Below are positions 45,344 to 58,272 of a DNA stretch of 64,000 nucleotides, piece by piece. Position 1 is the first letter of the stretch. Each line of letters starts with the position of its first letter. Below the pieces are notes generated by a model. That model had not been told where the DNA came from and did not search any database. It was given only the letters and a program-made list of their open reading frames with translations. A program made the translations under genes and the position numbers. The DNA comes from Nymphaea colorata. Taxonomy: Eukaryota > Streptophyta > Magnoliopsida > Nymphaeales > Nymphaeaceae. The stretch spans positions 25,003,716 to 25,067,715 of the forward strand of contig NC_045144.1 of the NCBI RefSeq assembly GCF_008831285.2. The letters run 5' to 3'.

Positions 45344-48000
45344 TCAAGTATAGAAGTTCTTGAGATGCAAAGCATTAATTGGATTAAGGATTTTGACCCC
45401 ATTAGCGTCAATCAGCCAATAAGAATTGCGAGGTAGAACCTCTTTGATGACATATGGTCCTTCCCAGTTTGGTACCCATTTTCCTTTGGGTCTACTCCTG
45501 AGTGGAACTATAGATCTTAGTACAATATCAGTTACCTGGAATTTTCTTTTAATGTCAGACGACTCTCTTGCGATAGACTTCGGCATGCTCTGCTGCTTGT
45601 AGTCTTTTCTCGTCTAAGAGGTCTAATTGAGCAAGTCTTTTTTTTTGGTACTTGCTAATTGCGAGTTCAATGAGCGCAACAAATTTTATTGCTGGTTTTT
45701 GGACATGTAATGGAAGGACAATTTTCGTTCCATATACTAATTCTGCTGGTGTAGCATTAGTAGGAGTTCGAATTGTGGTTCGATACGCCCAAAGTGCATT
45801 GTGTAATTTCTCATGCCAATGTCGGCATGTTTCAACAGTCCTTTCTATAACACGAATCAAAATCTTGTTGGTTACTTCTGTCTGACCATTACCTTGAGGG
45901 TAATATGGGGCAGAGAAATGATGTTGTGTTGACGGATATTGCACATCTTCTCATTTTTAAAATGAGTACCATTGTCAGAAATGATATCATGCTAGATGCC
46001 AAATCTACACATAAGGTATTTGTGAATGAAGGACACTGCATGCCATCCTTCGACTGTTTTTAAAGTGATCGCTTCAACCCATTTGGTGAAGTAATCTGTA
46101 GCTGCAAGAAAATACTTGTGTCCATTTGAGGCAGGTGGATTGATTGATTGGACCAACCACGTCAAAGGCCCACATTGAGAATGGCCAGGGTGAGCTGATC
46201 GAATGAAGTTATGCTGCTGGAGCATGAATTGATGGTGCATGCAACTGACATTTGATGCACTTTTTGACAAATTGGTGACAGTCTCTCTACATTGTAGGCC
46301 AATAGTACCATGCTCTGACTATCTTTTTGATGAGAGTTTGATACCCTACATGTCCCTCGCAAATTCCTTCATGAGCTTCTTGAATGACTTCTAGTGTCTC
46401 ATTTGTATCAAGACATCTAGCATATTTTGTGTTGAATCCTCTTTGAAGACATGTGTCTCAAAACCCTTTGCTCTTTTTGAGATATTTCTGGTGGAAATGT
46501 TTCAGTTCAAAGACAATCTTTGATGTTTTGGTACCATGGTGCTTCTCTGTTTTCTACTTGTAACACCTGTTCCAGTATGACAAAAAATGGTTATTCGAGC
46601 CTAAATTGGCTAAACCGTCTGCAATCGGGTTAAATTCTCTTTTGACATGCATGAGCTGATACTCTTTGAATTGTCTTAAAAGGGAAATTGCTAATTCTTG
46701 ATATGAAATCAATTTCTGATCTTTGACTTGCAAATCCCCATTGACTTGACTAACAACTAAAAGAGAATCTCCAAAAATGCGAACTCTTTGCACTTTAAAT
46801 TTGTGAAGCATTTTGAGTACTTGTATTAAGGTCTCGTATTCTACCATGTTATGCGTGCAGGAGAAATTCAATTTGAGAGAATAAGGAATCATTTCTCTTT
46901 CTGGTGTAATGAAAAGTATTATAATGTCTGCCCCAACTATGCTTTTAGATCCATCAAAATGCATCTCCCAAATTGCTCATTTTTAACAGTGATGTACAGT
47001 AGTAAAGGTTCCCCAAAATTGGCGGTTTTAAAATTGATGGGCAAAGAAAATACTTCTTGATCTTTTCAAATGAGGCTTGATATTCATGTCCCCATTCAAA
47101 CTTGACTCCTTTCCACAGTAAATGGTTGAAGGGTTCACATCTCATGACAAGATTAAATATAAACCTTTTGATTGAATAAATTCTGCCTTGCAAGCTGCGT
47201 AGCTCCTTAAGATTTGTTGGCAGTGACATTTCAATGATCACATTTGCTTTGGATGAATCCATCTCAATTTCTTTTTTTCTGACCATAAATCCCAAAAGCT
47301 TACCAGATTCCACACTAAATACACATTTTTGTGGATTTAATCTAAGCTTATATTGTAAGAGTCTATAAAAAACTTTTGATGTGATTTTCCCATGTTTTTG
47401 ACTTAATTAGTAGATCATCCACATATGCATCCATGATTTGATGCATTTGATCATGAAAAATAGCTGGCATAGCCCTTTGATATATTGCCCCAACATTCTT
47501 TAGACCAAACGACATTATAGTATAGCAGAAGGTGCCCCATGAGGTTGTAAATGATGTTTTGACTTGATCTTGATCTGCCATCTTAATTTGGTTATAGCCA
47601 AAATATCTATCCATGAAAGAGAACATAGCGTGACCTGTGGTCCTATCTACCAAGAAATCGATGTTTGGAAGTGGATAGTCATACTTGGTGTAGCTTTATT
47701 CAAATATCTGAAATCGATACATAGTCAAATTTTGTCACTTTTCTTTAGAACTACTACGATGTTTGCTACCCATTCAGGATAGTCAATTGTTCAGATGAAC
47801 CTTACTTTTAGTAGGTCTTCTAGGCCTTCTTTAACTTGCCCCTCAAAATGAGGGTTTAGTTTCCTCGACTTTTGTCTGATTGGCTTGCATTTTGGTTTTA
47901 ATGGAAGTCGATGCTCGACTAATTTTGTATCGTGTCTTGGCATGTCTACATAAGTCCATGCAAAGGCTTCTTGATGCTCTTTGAGGAAGTCTATCAACCT
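45344..48000 (-). mobile_element. Decayed Ty3-gypsy polyprotein (Tat-like)
   Basis: Read on the minus strand from 48000 down to 45344, the pieces follow gypsy order in shifting frames. The RT N-terminal part, with RLPLKPKCKPIRQKSRKLNP, is at 47997-47791. The RT core, with KTSFTTSWGTFCYTIMSFGL and catalytic AYVDDLLIKS, is at 47653-47363. The RT-connection region, with LQGRIYSIKRFIFN, is at 47313-46954. An extra RNase H, with DGSKS, YETLIQVL, GDSLLVVSQVNGDLQVKD and ADGLANLGS, is at 46964-46554. The integrase, with ATDYFTKWVEAITLK at 46270-45992 and YYPQGNGQTEVTNK at 45944-45555, is followed by a C-terminal domain with RPKGKWVPNWEGPYVIKEVL at 45586-45344. The RNase H type and the integrase are like the Tat/Ogre group. 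Gag and protease were not found. Many frameshifts; inactive. Confidence 0.9.
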
Positions 48001-51000
48001 TTTTCTTTCTTCTATTAAGAGACTTGTTCTGATTTACAAAATCTACGGTTGATCTTGCTTTGTCACTTGGATGAACTCTGATAGTTCTGTCTCGGTGGGT
48101 TATGGATTTACCTCCTTAAAGGCTTTTGATGTTTGATCCTCAGATGCCATCCTAAATATTATAAAGAAGTTAGATAGAATTTGAGACGTTTTATATGGAA
48201 GTAAATTGTATATGTCGTTGTATATTTAAAAGTATTACAAAATAAAGACACTTGGTCTATTAGAGTACAATGAAGACAAAATGACAAAACAATAACTAGA
48301 TGACAGAATGATAGTGGATTTGTTGATTCAGATTGATGGTGAACATCTGTCTATGGTGTTGCTCTTGACAAAGGTACTGGTTTGAATCATTCCACGACAT
48401 TAACTTTTTCATAACTTTGACATTCCTAAGGCTTGAGTTTCTTGTTGTCCTGTCAAGGTAATTGGTTTTGAAATTCTATTTTCATATTTGCTAACTAAAA
48501 GGCATCGTGAACTTCTAGTTGCTAGCACACATCTATCTCTAAATGGAAAATTATATCCAAGTATAACAAAGTTGGTATACAATGTTCTTTTGGTATGTTG
48601 AGGTGGTTATGACTTCTGTTTGTTGCAGTTAACTACTTGGAATAAAGGAAAACAGGAAGCCGCACCATGCCATTCTGTGCCCGTAGCTCCAGCAGCCATC
48701 CAACTCTCTTTGCTGTGCTTATTGCTGAAGCTCCTCCCAAGTAAATGTCGCCATCGAAGTTTAGAGATAATACCTTCAATATTGTCTCACACATATTTAT
48801 AATCACAATTTTAAGTGCTTCCATGCTTATAAATCAATGTCAACAAGTTGTTGGAGTGTACCTGGCATCTCACTTTACAACTAGCTTACTCAACTTGGGG
48901 GATGTAAACTAGAGGACTTGAGCTTAAATATAGGGAATCAGGTGCCGCTTGAGATCCTCAACCCTGACTTTCTGTTTTTCTTGTTCAACGTTTTCTCAAT
49001 GCAAGTGGTTTACCAACGAATACATCAATACCGAGGGAAGAACATTTTAATAATTTATTAAAAAGAAATGCCTTTCATAGTCTTTTTTTTAATTTATTTT
49101 GTCTTTATAAGCAGTTTTGTTTTTGAGTGTAAATTAAAGGTATTTTAGGCAGTAACCATACTGGCGCATATAACCAGATTTGTATCATCTATCAGAATCA
49201 TCTCTAAGTCTCTAAAAATCAATAGATTGACAAATTGCATAATATGCTCACGAGTAGAGACAGCGCATGGCTTTGGTTTAACGTTCCATACAACTATTAA
49301 TTTACATCTTTTTTCTTCTATTGCACAAGCACAAGAAGATCTATTTATGGCATGAGAGATTATCACTATTCGCCTATTTGCTTCTTTTCATTCTTTGCAG
49401 GCGGTGAAATCTCTTTCAACGATTCCTTTCATCTTTTTCACTTGTCAAAGCAGCAGACATCATGCGTTCATCAATGGTTAGGGCCCTTTTCTGCACTGGT
49501 AAGAGCCCTCCGGCATCTATCTTCCTCAAGGCCTTGTCAGTTTATGGATTCTTAATGATTTGACATTTGTGGGGCCCAAGGGCTCTTTGACTAATGCATC
49601 TGACTGGATTGATGACTGATGTCTGCTATTAAGTTTAAAATATCACAACCAAGCTTAGAGCACCAACAAAAATGGTGACTGGTGACTGCAAATTGTAAAT
49701 AGTTTATTGTGAGTATTATTTTAAATAGCTGTTTCAGTTGAAAAATATATCATAAACCATTCAGGTTTCGAAGCAGCTCTAAACCCTAAGTAGTGGAATT
49801 TCTTCCTTTCCACTGGAAGTTGAGGGCAAGACACTTAAGGGTCTGTTGACCAACAGAAATGGCAAGCAAGAAAAGTTGGATGCAAGGGGGCCTGCACCCC
49901 CACCCCTCCCCCCAACCACCCACAAACCAACTCAATTTTTTTTTAATTTATATATAAATTTTAACAAATATTATCTAAAAAAATTTGAAAAATTATATTT
50001 TGGCCTTTGTCAAAATTTTGAAACTATAAGTTAAAAGCCTTCATGAAAAATTTTTAGCTCCATCCTTGGTTGAATGTATACAATTGGCATGGTCTTTTCA
50101 CTATATTTGTTTGAGTCAAAGAATTGAACAATGTGTTAGTGGCTGATCCCTTTTATTTATTGGAAAAAAATAGATATGACATAGAGGTCTAAAAAAAGAG
50201 AGTGGGGATGTCAATGGATAGGATTTGATGTTTGAACTTATTCAGAAAAATTGGATATAAAAAAAGTTATATCTGATTCTTAATCAGCTTAAATGTGGAA
50301 TTAAGAAGTAACATCCGATCTGATTAAAAAATCAGATAAAATTTGAAATTAAGAAATGAAATCCAACTTGATTCAAGTTCAGTTTTAAATAGATATCCTA
50401 TATCCAATATCCACATTTTTGAAAGTTAATATATAATGTTTATACAGTTTAGATTCCGCGTATGTTTAAAACTTGAATTTAGGTCGGACTAATATATACA
50501 CAGCCAAGTACAAGGCTCTTTTCAATTCTTTCACTATAGATACACATACATGGACTATATGTGACCATCGAACAAGAAAAAATGATAAGCTGCAAGAAAG
50601 AAAGAAAGTTGAAATGTGGACAGTTTTATGTAGAATAGATCAAAAAAATAAATAAAGCCCCAAAAGTTGCAGGCCTTTAAAATATAAAAAGAGTTAACGA
50701 GGAATCACAATTTCTGAATAAAAAGAAAAAAGGAGGGAGAGAATACTTCCAAGCAACATCATATGAACAAATGGCACTTTTGAAAATACTTTAGAAAGCT
50801 TGAAACATGAAATTCCTCATGAGACGAGTGCTAATAAAACCAAAAGATTCTCAAATACTCACATATAAAAGGAACTGTTTTAGCCAATCCAGGCAACACT
50901 GGCTATTGTGCAGAACACTATAGCTATAATTGATAAATGGCACTGTAGATTGTCATGCATCCAACTTACAAGAGATCCTTTCAGAATAACCTAGCAAGTA

Positions 51001-53070
51001 GCAACTCTTTTCCATTTCAGAGTAGCCGCATACTCCAAACAGCAATCACTGCCACAAAATCTACCATTCTATGATTTCTATCCCTCTGTCTTTCAATGTA
51101 AGAAATCATGTACTCAGTCACTAGAGTAGCTTCACATAACATATGGTCCTTATTCCTATTATGTCCTAAAAATACAAAAGCCAATTAACACCTATCTAAC
51201 TCAAAATTTCATTCATAAACTTCTCCCAGCCATTGAATTTTAATGATGAATTTAGCTCAACTTTATTTTGTCATTAGTATTTGATGCATAATTGGTGTCA
51301 AAGCATCGTCCAAAGAAGAACGGAAATAGAAAGGAGACAGAAATGAAAGTTAGAAGGTCATCGAGAAGTGAATCTAAACAAGAAAAAGGTAAACAAAAGT
51401 TTCATTGAAAGCTACCACTTAATCAATAGATTTGGCACCTCCTTCGGTCTCAATATTCAAAAGAGCACCATCCTTATGAAGGAAAGCCCAATGATGCAAA
51501 AGAAGCAGAAGCAACCAGCATTTCAGATCTCGCAGCTCTAGCTTTCATCGGTTCTAAATAAAAGAACCATGTGTCCGATTTCCTGTTCTGTGCTCCAGGG
51601 CATTGGTCTGTTGAGCATTCAAAGAGAGAAAGAGTCCCTGGTAGATGGTGAGTGGAGAAAGAGTTTTGCAAAAAAGGAGGAAAATGGGATGCTCTGATTC
51701 GAGGTGGAATAATGTCTCATTTGTGCCAGTGGTGACACAGCCAGCATAGATATATACCAGTGACATTGAACACTAGTACAAACATTCACCGAGGACAAGA
51801 TCCCTACCATTAAAGACACACCACTATAGCACGCCTTTTTTTTTTTGGTAGAGCACTTTTTTTTTAAAGTTCCCGAATCAGCAAATTCACTTGCACACTG
51901 TAGGGATAATGGCAGTAATTGTTTTGCATGATGCATTGGATCCACAATCTTTAACAAATCCATCGTGCCGCCTTTATCATGGATATCATGGGCTTGATTT
52001 CAAGGATTATATTCAAGTTCACCATTGAAGATAAGATAATGTTGGAGATCTCAATTACAAAATCTCATTATAACTGCTCGCTATATTCATCCTTAAAAGG
52101 AATAGAAGATATCACATCTTTCCAACAAATTGAAACAAATTTTGAATTAAGATTTTTGCAAAACCTTATGAGATATCATTTTGCAGAAAAAGGAAGGTAT
52201 AGATTTGAAATTGAAAAAGAATGGAAACTAATGATAAATTAGAACCAATTGAAGCTCTTCCCACCTTTTTAAATTTTCATGAACATGCAAATCCGTTAGC
52301 AAAATGTAGAATTAATAGATATAAACGCATTGCATAATCTTTTGCTACCACCATTTTTAGCGAATAAACTTATTGTATAGCCTTAATTTTGAACGTTCTG
52401 GCTTGACTTGGGAAAGCATGTTAAGTTTATATAGTTATCATATATAGAAGATAATGATGGAGATATCGGTTGATAAAATCTTGTTAGAACAAGTAAAGTA
52501 ATATCACATCCTTTGAACGAGCTTAAATAGATCTCCCAATATGGTAATAGAAGCTTTTGTAATCTGAAAATGCCAAGAACTAAAAGGTCATTTCCTAGGA
52601 ATAGAAAGGTGTAAATTTGAAGATGAGACAAGAAGGAAACTAATGATAATGATGGAAGAGTAGTTGACGCTCTTTCCACTATAATGAACATTGTGGAGCC
52701 TATAAATTTATTAGCAAGTCATAGAAATAGTGTATATAGATGTGATGCCTGGACATACATTACACCTCACCTTATATCTCTAGTTGCCAACCATTTCTTT
52801 GTTGCTCGAAAATCATTAGTGGAAGGGAAGGTTGGACAGATTCCAGGAATTGTACCTTTGCCTAGGCAAAAACTAGTGGATTTAAAGAAGTTTCTCCATT
52901 CCAAATTTTTGTTTGCGTTTTAGTGCTGTTCACATCAATCTTGAATTTGCAAAGGAGATCATCCAACACTGCCATCCTATTGTGCCCATGACCACATCAT
53001 GAAAGCAATGTCACTGTATGTTGGGTCTTTCCACACCTACTTAATGCATGTGCATCTTGTGTTGTTCGTT
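48001..53070. other. 5 kb without a supported gene; scattered old repeats
   Basis: Pieces just above 48000 may extend the gypsy element (MASEDQTSKAFKEVNP-like, minus strand near 48150). 49872-50070 is a GGCCTGCACCCCCACCCC to TTTTAGCTCCATCC repeat. 50207-50420 is a GGGATGTCAATGGATAGG-type member of the GATATCC family. 51840-52930 includes stretches that resemble each other and 33520-33780 (for example AAATTCACTTGCACACTGTAG and CAAATTCATTTGCAAATTGTAG). No coding domain or RNA gene recognised. Confidence 0.45.
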
Positions 53071-53886
53071 GATCCTCTTTATTCCTCCTTATGTAACACT
53101 GAATCGGCTCGCTCTTCGGCCCAGGCTCCCATACCAAAACAAAAATGAGACTAAAAATTTTTGTCCAAATTGAAAGTAAGACAAACAAAGAATGAACAAA
53201 TGACTAAAAAAAATCCCCCATCAGCTCGTGAGTACGCCCAAACCAGGAGATATTAACAGAAAAGACGAGATAGATTTTAAGGAAAATGATAATTAGAGAA
53301 AAAAAACTTGTTTGAGGGAGAGAGGAAAGGTGAGCTTGGCATAGAACTCGGGTGCAGACATGACCTCCTTGTACATTGGATGCCTAGAGCAACAGATGGC
53401 GGTGCAAGCGACGACGTGTTTGCTGGCCGGCCAGCTGCAGTGGATGCCGGCCAATGTATAATGAAAGTGGTGGCTGGCCTGCATGCACGTTGTCACCCGC
53501 ACCACCGTTTGCCACTTCTGGCATTAGATGAGAAAGGAGGTCTTCTTTGCACCCTAGTTCTGCACCAAGCTCACCTTCCCCCTCTCCCTCAAATAGGTTC
53601 TTTTCTCTCCTCCTCATTTTTCTTACAATCTATCTCGACTTTTTTGTTAATATCTCCTTGTTTAGGTGTACGCATAAGATGAAGGTGGAATTTTTTTTAG
53701 TTATTTGTTCAATTTTTTATTTGTCTTGCTTTTGATTTAGTCAAATTTTTAATCTCATTTTTGTTTTGGGGGTATGGCAGCTTGGGCTGAGGAGCGGGCC
53801 TATTCAGTGTTACATGAAGAAGAATAAAGATGACTTATTAATAATATCATTTTGAAATTGAAAGGAAGCATGAGGTTACTAGCCCA
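53071..53886. mobile_element. Large foldback element, copy 2
   Basis: Nearly the whole of 53071-53834 is one long inverted repeat centred near 53452, with arms of about 360-380 bp that align almost without gaps. Paired examples are TGTAACACTGAAT at 53092 with its inverse ending at 53814, GAGATATTAACAGAAAAG with its inverse near 53640, TTTGAGGGAGAG with CTCTCCCTCAAA, and GGTGAGCTTGG with CCAAGCTCACC. The right-hand part to 53886 is shared with copy 1. There is no transposase. The two strands encode similar short frames simply because the arms are inverted. Ends and target duplication are uncertain. Confidence 0.85.
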
Positions 53887-56394
53887 TTTTGGAGGGTCTC
53901 CCAAAGACAAACTGGGTTTCTCTTCACTGCATCTCATGGAAAAATACCAACAACGGGTCGACTGCAAAAGAGAGGGTGGGTGATTGCAAGCAGTTGCTTT
54001 ATTTGTAACATGCAAGAGGAAATAACTTCAAATCACTTGTTTTTTAAGAGCAAACTTGCTATAATAGTCTGGAAGCATGGCTAAATTTCATAGAAAATGT
54101 TCCCTTCACTCTGAGTTTATACGAGAGTTAAAGGTGTGGTTTTTGGAGCAGCATAGAAGAAAATGGCTAATAAGATAATCTTTACTTGACGTCTTTGATT
54201 AACACAAACATTAATTCAGGCATAACCAGCTTTAGCTAAGAGTTCTACACATATATTAGCAAATGTTGCCCACTTAGTAGTATAAATGAGAAAGATCTAA
54301 AGGTGATGAGTGAGAGAAGCTTCGCAAACCCTAGGGTTTCTTGGCCTTGGCCGCGTCTAAAGTGATGGCAGAGCTCTACCAGAAAACCATTGCAGCCAAA
54401 TCATGGGCAGAGACTTACATAACTCGTTTTGTAATGGATAGTTGAGTTCAAGGTGCGAGGATAAAATCAGCCTATGGTTGAATGCTGGTGTCAGGCCAAA
54501 TCTTTGGCCATCTTTCTACATCAGACGGTTTAAAAGAGTGGGACAATTCCTCTTGCTTTTGTTTAATGCCACGTTTGATTGTCTGAAGTGTAACAAACTA
54601 AGAATTTAAAAACCGTGGATTGCAAATCCATAACATGGTTGAATGAAACTATAATTTAAGCCTAAAAGGGACCTCTATCTCCCATAGAATGGTGTGAGGG
54701 ATAGAGAGAAATTAAGCGGTTGCAGACATAAGGTTAACCAGCCAACTAAGTTTCACCAGTAAAACACTTACCTATGCTTTTTGTTATTTCTTTTTTGGTC
54801 TACATATTACCTCAGCAACTTCATCCCCAGATTCGTGGTTTACTCCAAACCACAACATCCTACTTCTTTTTTATTCAATTCAATTTCAACTTCAATTCCA
54901 CAAATATTAAAACTACACCGCAAATTTAGATTTGTTCGCATACGTATGGCTCAAAATGGAAAGTTATATCCAAGTTCTAAAAAAGAGTTTGGAAGAGATG
55001 TAGAAACTAATCCACAGGCAGGCTCATTCCCAACTTATCATTTCGTGTTTAACTTCAGGCCACTGCAGCTTCCGAAATTGAGAGAGGCCAACTACTCTCA
55101 AACAAGTCTCATCTTGCCAGTATGTCGGCCTAGCATTCATTTTCTAAGCACAAAAGCACTTAAAATTGTGGTAATGGCAGAGCCACGAGAGCCTCCTTCA
55201 AACAAAAATAAAAAATTATGTGAATATTTAAAAAATTAATTTATTCAAAATAAACATTTTTAAAAACTATATTTCAGCGCCCTTGAAAGTATAATTCGGC
55301 CTGAAAAACTGCTGACTCCATCCTTTATTGTGATTACAAGTATGTGTTTTACAACATCGAGCTGATTCTCTGTCAACTTCAATGGCGGCATTTATGTGGG
55401 AGCAAAAGAAGATAGCTGGATGGCTGGCCTAGTGGCATGGTGGGGCTACAAAGATCTATGGCCAGAGAATCTATACCAGGATCGATTTTGTCTACAATAT
55501 ACCAGGATCGATTTTGTCTACAATATTATTAACAACTAATATTTGTCCTTTACTTGAATCTCTCTCTCTCGTTTAATTCTTTCTATGATCCTATTCCTTT
55601 TAAATTTTGTTGTAAAAAAAGATGTCGCCAGTTTTTTTTTTCATTTCTTATTTTTATTAACTTTATTTAGTTTTTTTCTTTGTTTCTTTTTGCTGAAACT
55701 GCAAACAAGTAGCTGATGGTCTAGAGTTTTTTTAATCCACAAAATCCACGTGAGTGACATGACATCAGTCAAAAAGTCAAAACTTTAGTGACAGAATTTC
55801 TCATCAGTAAAAGAACACATCAGAATTGATTTCATTGATATTTAATCTTTTGCGTTAGTAGAAGTCAAATTTTACTGAAGTAGTGCGAAAACATCTATAA
55901 AAGTATTAGTGATACTACTTCTATTGACAGCCAATAAAAATCGTCAGTAAAGGTTTTACTGATGTTTGGTTTCATTAATACTTTTTCCGTGTAAGTAAAA
56001 ACCTTGTTTAAAGTAAACTTGTTAACCATCTTCCCTTTCTTAACAAAGTTTCTACCGGCCTCCCAACAGCCCAATAATGTAAAATTATTTGTTAATATAC
56101 ATGAGCGTTCTAGTGATCTATACATCCGGTATCAACGGGAAAGCACAACGATAATATCGGTTCACCAAACCGGCCAACCTCTGCTCACATGTACAGATAT
56201 TTTGTCTACAATATTATAAACAGATATTATCGGATTTTTTCTTTAGTTTTCTAAAAAAAAACCATTTATAAATTTTCGATACAGACTCATATTTGTTGAT
56301 GGGCCCATTTCGGCCAAACCCAGTATCGACAATGTTTGAGGTAATGGATGAGAGAAATATTGGAAAAGAATATGATGATAGGAAACAGAAGCTT

Positions 56395-56438
<44 letters not shown>

Positions 56439-57181
56439 ACAAAATTTTATATAAGTAAATAGACACACATACAGCTTAACGACTACTATTCCTAAACATT
56501 AGGCAGTCAAAAGTAAGTATTCAATGCGCATTTGATGAAAAGTTAAAAGTTTTTTTTTTCTTTTTTAGATTTTCTGAAAGCATTAATCTAGAAAGAGAGA
56601 GAGAGAGAGAGAGAGATAATTATGACGACATTTGATAAACTCAACCGGTATCAAATGAGACCTGACAGTTGGGTGTATGCCATCACCGGCTTTTCAGATC
56701 CAGATCCAATTAGTTATGCTATTTCCTATGAAAACATGACTTGGGTGTACGTTTTGAGACTTGGATTTGGACATTGAGATCTAGAAAAGAAAAACTATTT
56801 TTCTAATTTGAAAAAAAGAACAAATCTTGTCTCAATGTTAGATCCCTTACAAGAAAAAAAAAAAACTGAAATTTTTAGATGAAATAACAAACGATACGCA
56901 TTGCTCTGTCCGAATACTGACCGTTATTGAGCCGTACTCAAGTTTCCATATTTGTTCCTAATTTGTTTCAAATCCCCTACGAGATCATCATTGGTTCATT
57001 TATCTCCTGCTTTTTCCATTTTCCACATGAACCAGTTCATTATCGTTTTTAGAAAGTGCTTGCCCATAAATTAATACGATTGCCTTTACCTGAACACACC
57101 CGTCCACTTGTGTTTCCTGTTTCGAATTTCAAGTGGTTTTCATAATTCTCGACAAGCTTCGCGCAGAAGCCATTAACGTTC
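53887..57181. other. Intergenic before the B3 gene; simple and dispersed repeats
   Basis: Contains a 26-bp tandem duplication (TATACCAGGATCGATTTTGT..., 55472 and 55498), a GGCAGAGCCA-type repeat at about 55174-55325, (TA)n at 56398-56433 and (GA)n at 56594-56617. A 152-codon plus-strand frame at 54781 has no recognisable domain. Sequence just before 57182 is presumably the B3 gene promoter, but I see no clear TATA box. Confidence 0.45.
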
Positions 57182-58060
57182 ATGGCACAGATGGCCATCC
57201 TACCTCCTTTTCTTCCATCTGGGCTTCAAAACCTCTACGTCCTTGCTGACGCTGCTGTCACCTTGCTCAACCAGCAGCAGCAGATGAACGCGAAGCAGCA
57301 GCAGCAGAAGAAGAACGTGAAACTGGGCCAGCAGAAGAAGAAGGCGACGAAGACTTGCAAGAAGAAGCAGAAACGGCCATCTCCACTTGCACCTCGTAGG
57401 GTGCAGCTGCAGCAAAGGGCTCCTGAAGGATGGCTGCTAGAGCTGGTGGGTGAGCATGGAGGCATGGGGCCACCGGCGTTCCTGTGTGCGAAGAAGTTGA
57501 CGATAAGTGACACCAACCGGAATCTCAACCGGTTCGCCATTCCAAGGAACATCGCCTATGACGTCTTGCGCCCTCTTATGCACGATGAAGAATGGAAATC
57601 GGTCTGCAATACAGGTGGAAGGATTGGTGGAGCAGGGCTGCGGGTGCAAAGCCATGATGGCTTTGGGTCAGTAACGCTCTGTTTCAAGTTGTGGCAGAGC
57701 AACTTCATGTTTCTTTTCAATGAAGGCTGGAAGCTCGTCGTCGAGCGCAATGTTCTTCGGCCTGACAAAGACGTGGTTGAGGTGTGGTGCTTCAGAGATT
57801 CTGACATGGCTCTGCACTTCGCCTTTTGTGTCGTCAGAGGAGAAGAAGAAGAAGGTGTCACCAGAGGACGAGAAGAAGTAGGCAGAAAAAATGGAAAGGA
57901 GGATGGGCTGGTGGAAGACGGCTTAGTAGTACTTGAGGAGGAGGCAACGGTTGCTATGCACGATGACAATATAGTATCTGTCATACAAGAAGAAGAAAAT
58001 GAAGAAAATGATCGCTGCTGCCATTGGGTCCACAAGAAGCGCAGGACAATCTACGCATGA
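57182..58060 (+). CDS. B3-like DNA-binding domain protein (DUF313-type)
   Basis: A single-exon protein of 292 residues. Residues 1-30 are non-polar and 31-65 are Gln/Lys rich (QQQQ and KKK blocks), probably a basic disordered and nuclear-targeting region. Residues about 100-215 look like a plant B3-superfamily fold: FLCAKKLTISDTNRNLNRFA, IPRN, a long loop, then GWKLVVERNVLRPDKDVVEV and VWCFRD. The K-x-L-x3-D-x6-R-F-x-IP pattern and the W-x9-L-x2-D-x3-VW end are typical of the Arabidopsis DUF313/B3 group, whose members are mostly of unknown function. The tail from 220 on is Glu-rich and acidic, ending in a basic HKKRRT patch. The start is the first Met after stops upstream. The frame is open and GC-richer than its flanks, consistent with a working gene. 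A role in transcription is inferred from the fold only. Confidence 0.8.
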   Translation: MAQMAILPPFLPSGLQNLYVLADAAVTLLNQQQQMNAKQQQQKKNVKLGQQKKKATKTCKKKQKRPSPLAPRRVQLQQRAPEGWLLELVGEHGGMGPPAFLCAKKLTISDTNRNLNRFAIPRNIAYDVLRPLMHDEEWKSVCNTGGRIGGAGLRVQSHDGFGSVTLCFKLWQSNFMFLFNEGWKLVVERNVLRPDKDVVEVWCFRDSDMALHFAFCVVRGEEEEGVTRGREEVGRKNGKEDGLVEDGLVVLEEEATVAMHDDNIVSVIQEEENEENDRCCHWVHKKRRTIYA

Positions 58061-58266
58061 GCTTTGCTGTGCAAGATGAAGAGGGCATTAAGGGGAGCTA
58101 GGGGTAGCCATGGGGTTGCTTAATTGCTTTATTTCTGCACGTTGGCGGGTTGGGGATTTGATGGTAGCAAGCTAGACTATAATCTCATTTTTTGAAGTTC
58201 CCATTCTTTTCTATACATTTTCCGTAAATCCATCTTCATTCTTTGAATTCTTTGTAATGATCATTC

Positions 58267-58272
58267 AATAAA
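58267..58272 (+). terminator. Polyadenylation signal of the B3 gene
   Basis: AATAAA, 207 nt after the stop codon, with T-rich and TTTGTAATG-type sequence before it, as expected for a plant 3' end. Confidence 0.6.

Noticed and set aside
53308-53682. 124-codon plus frame and similar 77-codon minus frame
   Set aside because: Both come from the two arms of the foldback element, which explains their mutual similarity.
54781-55239. 152-codon plus-strand frame
   Set aside because: No recognisable domain; the end runs into a GGCAGAGCCA-type repeat; likely chance.
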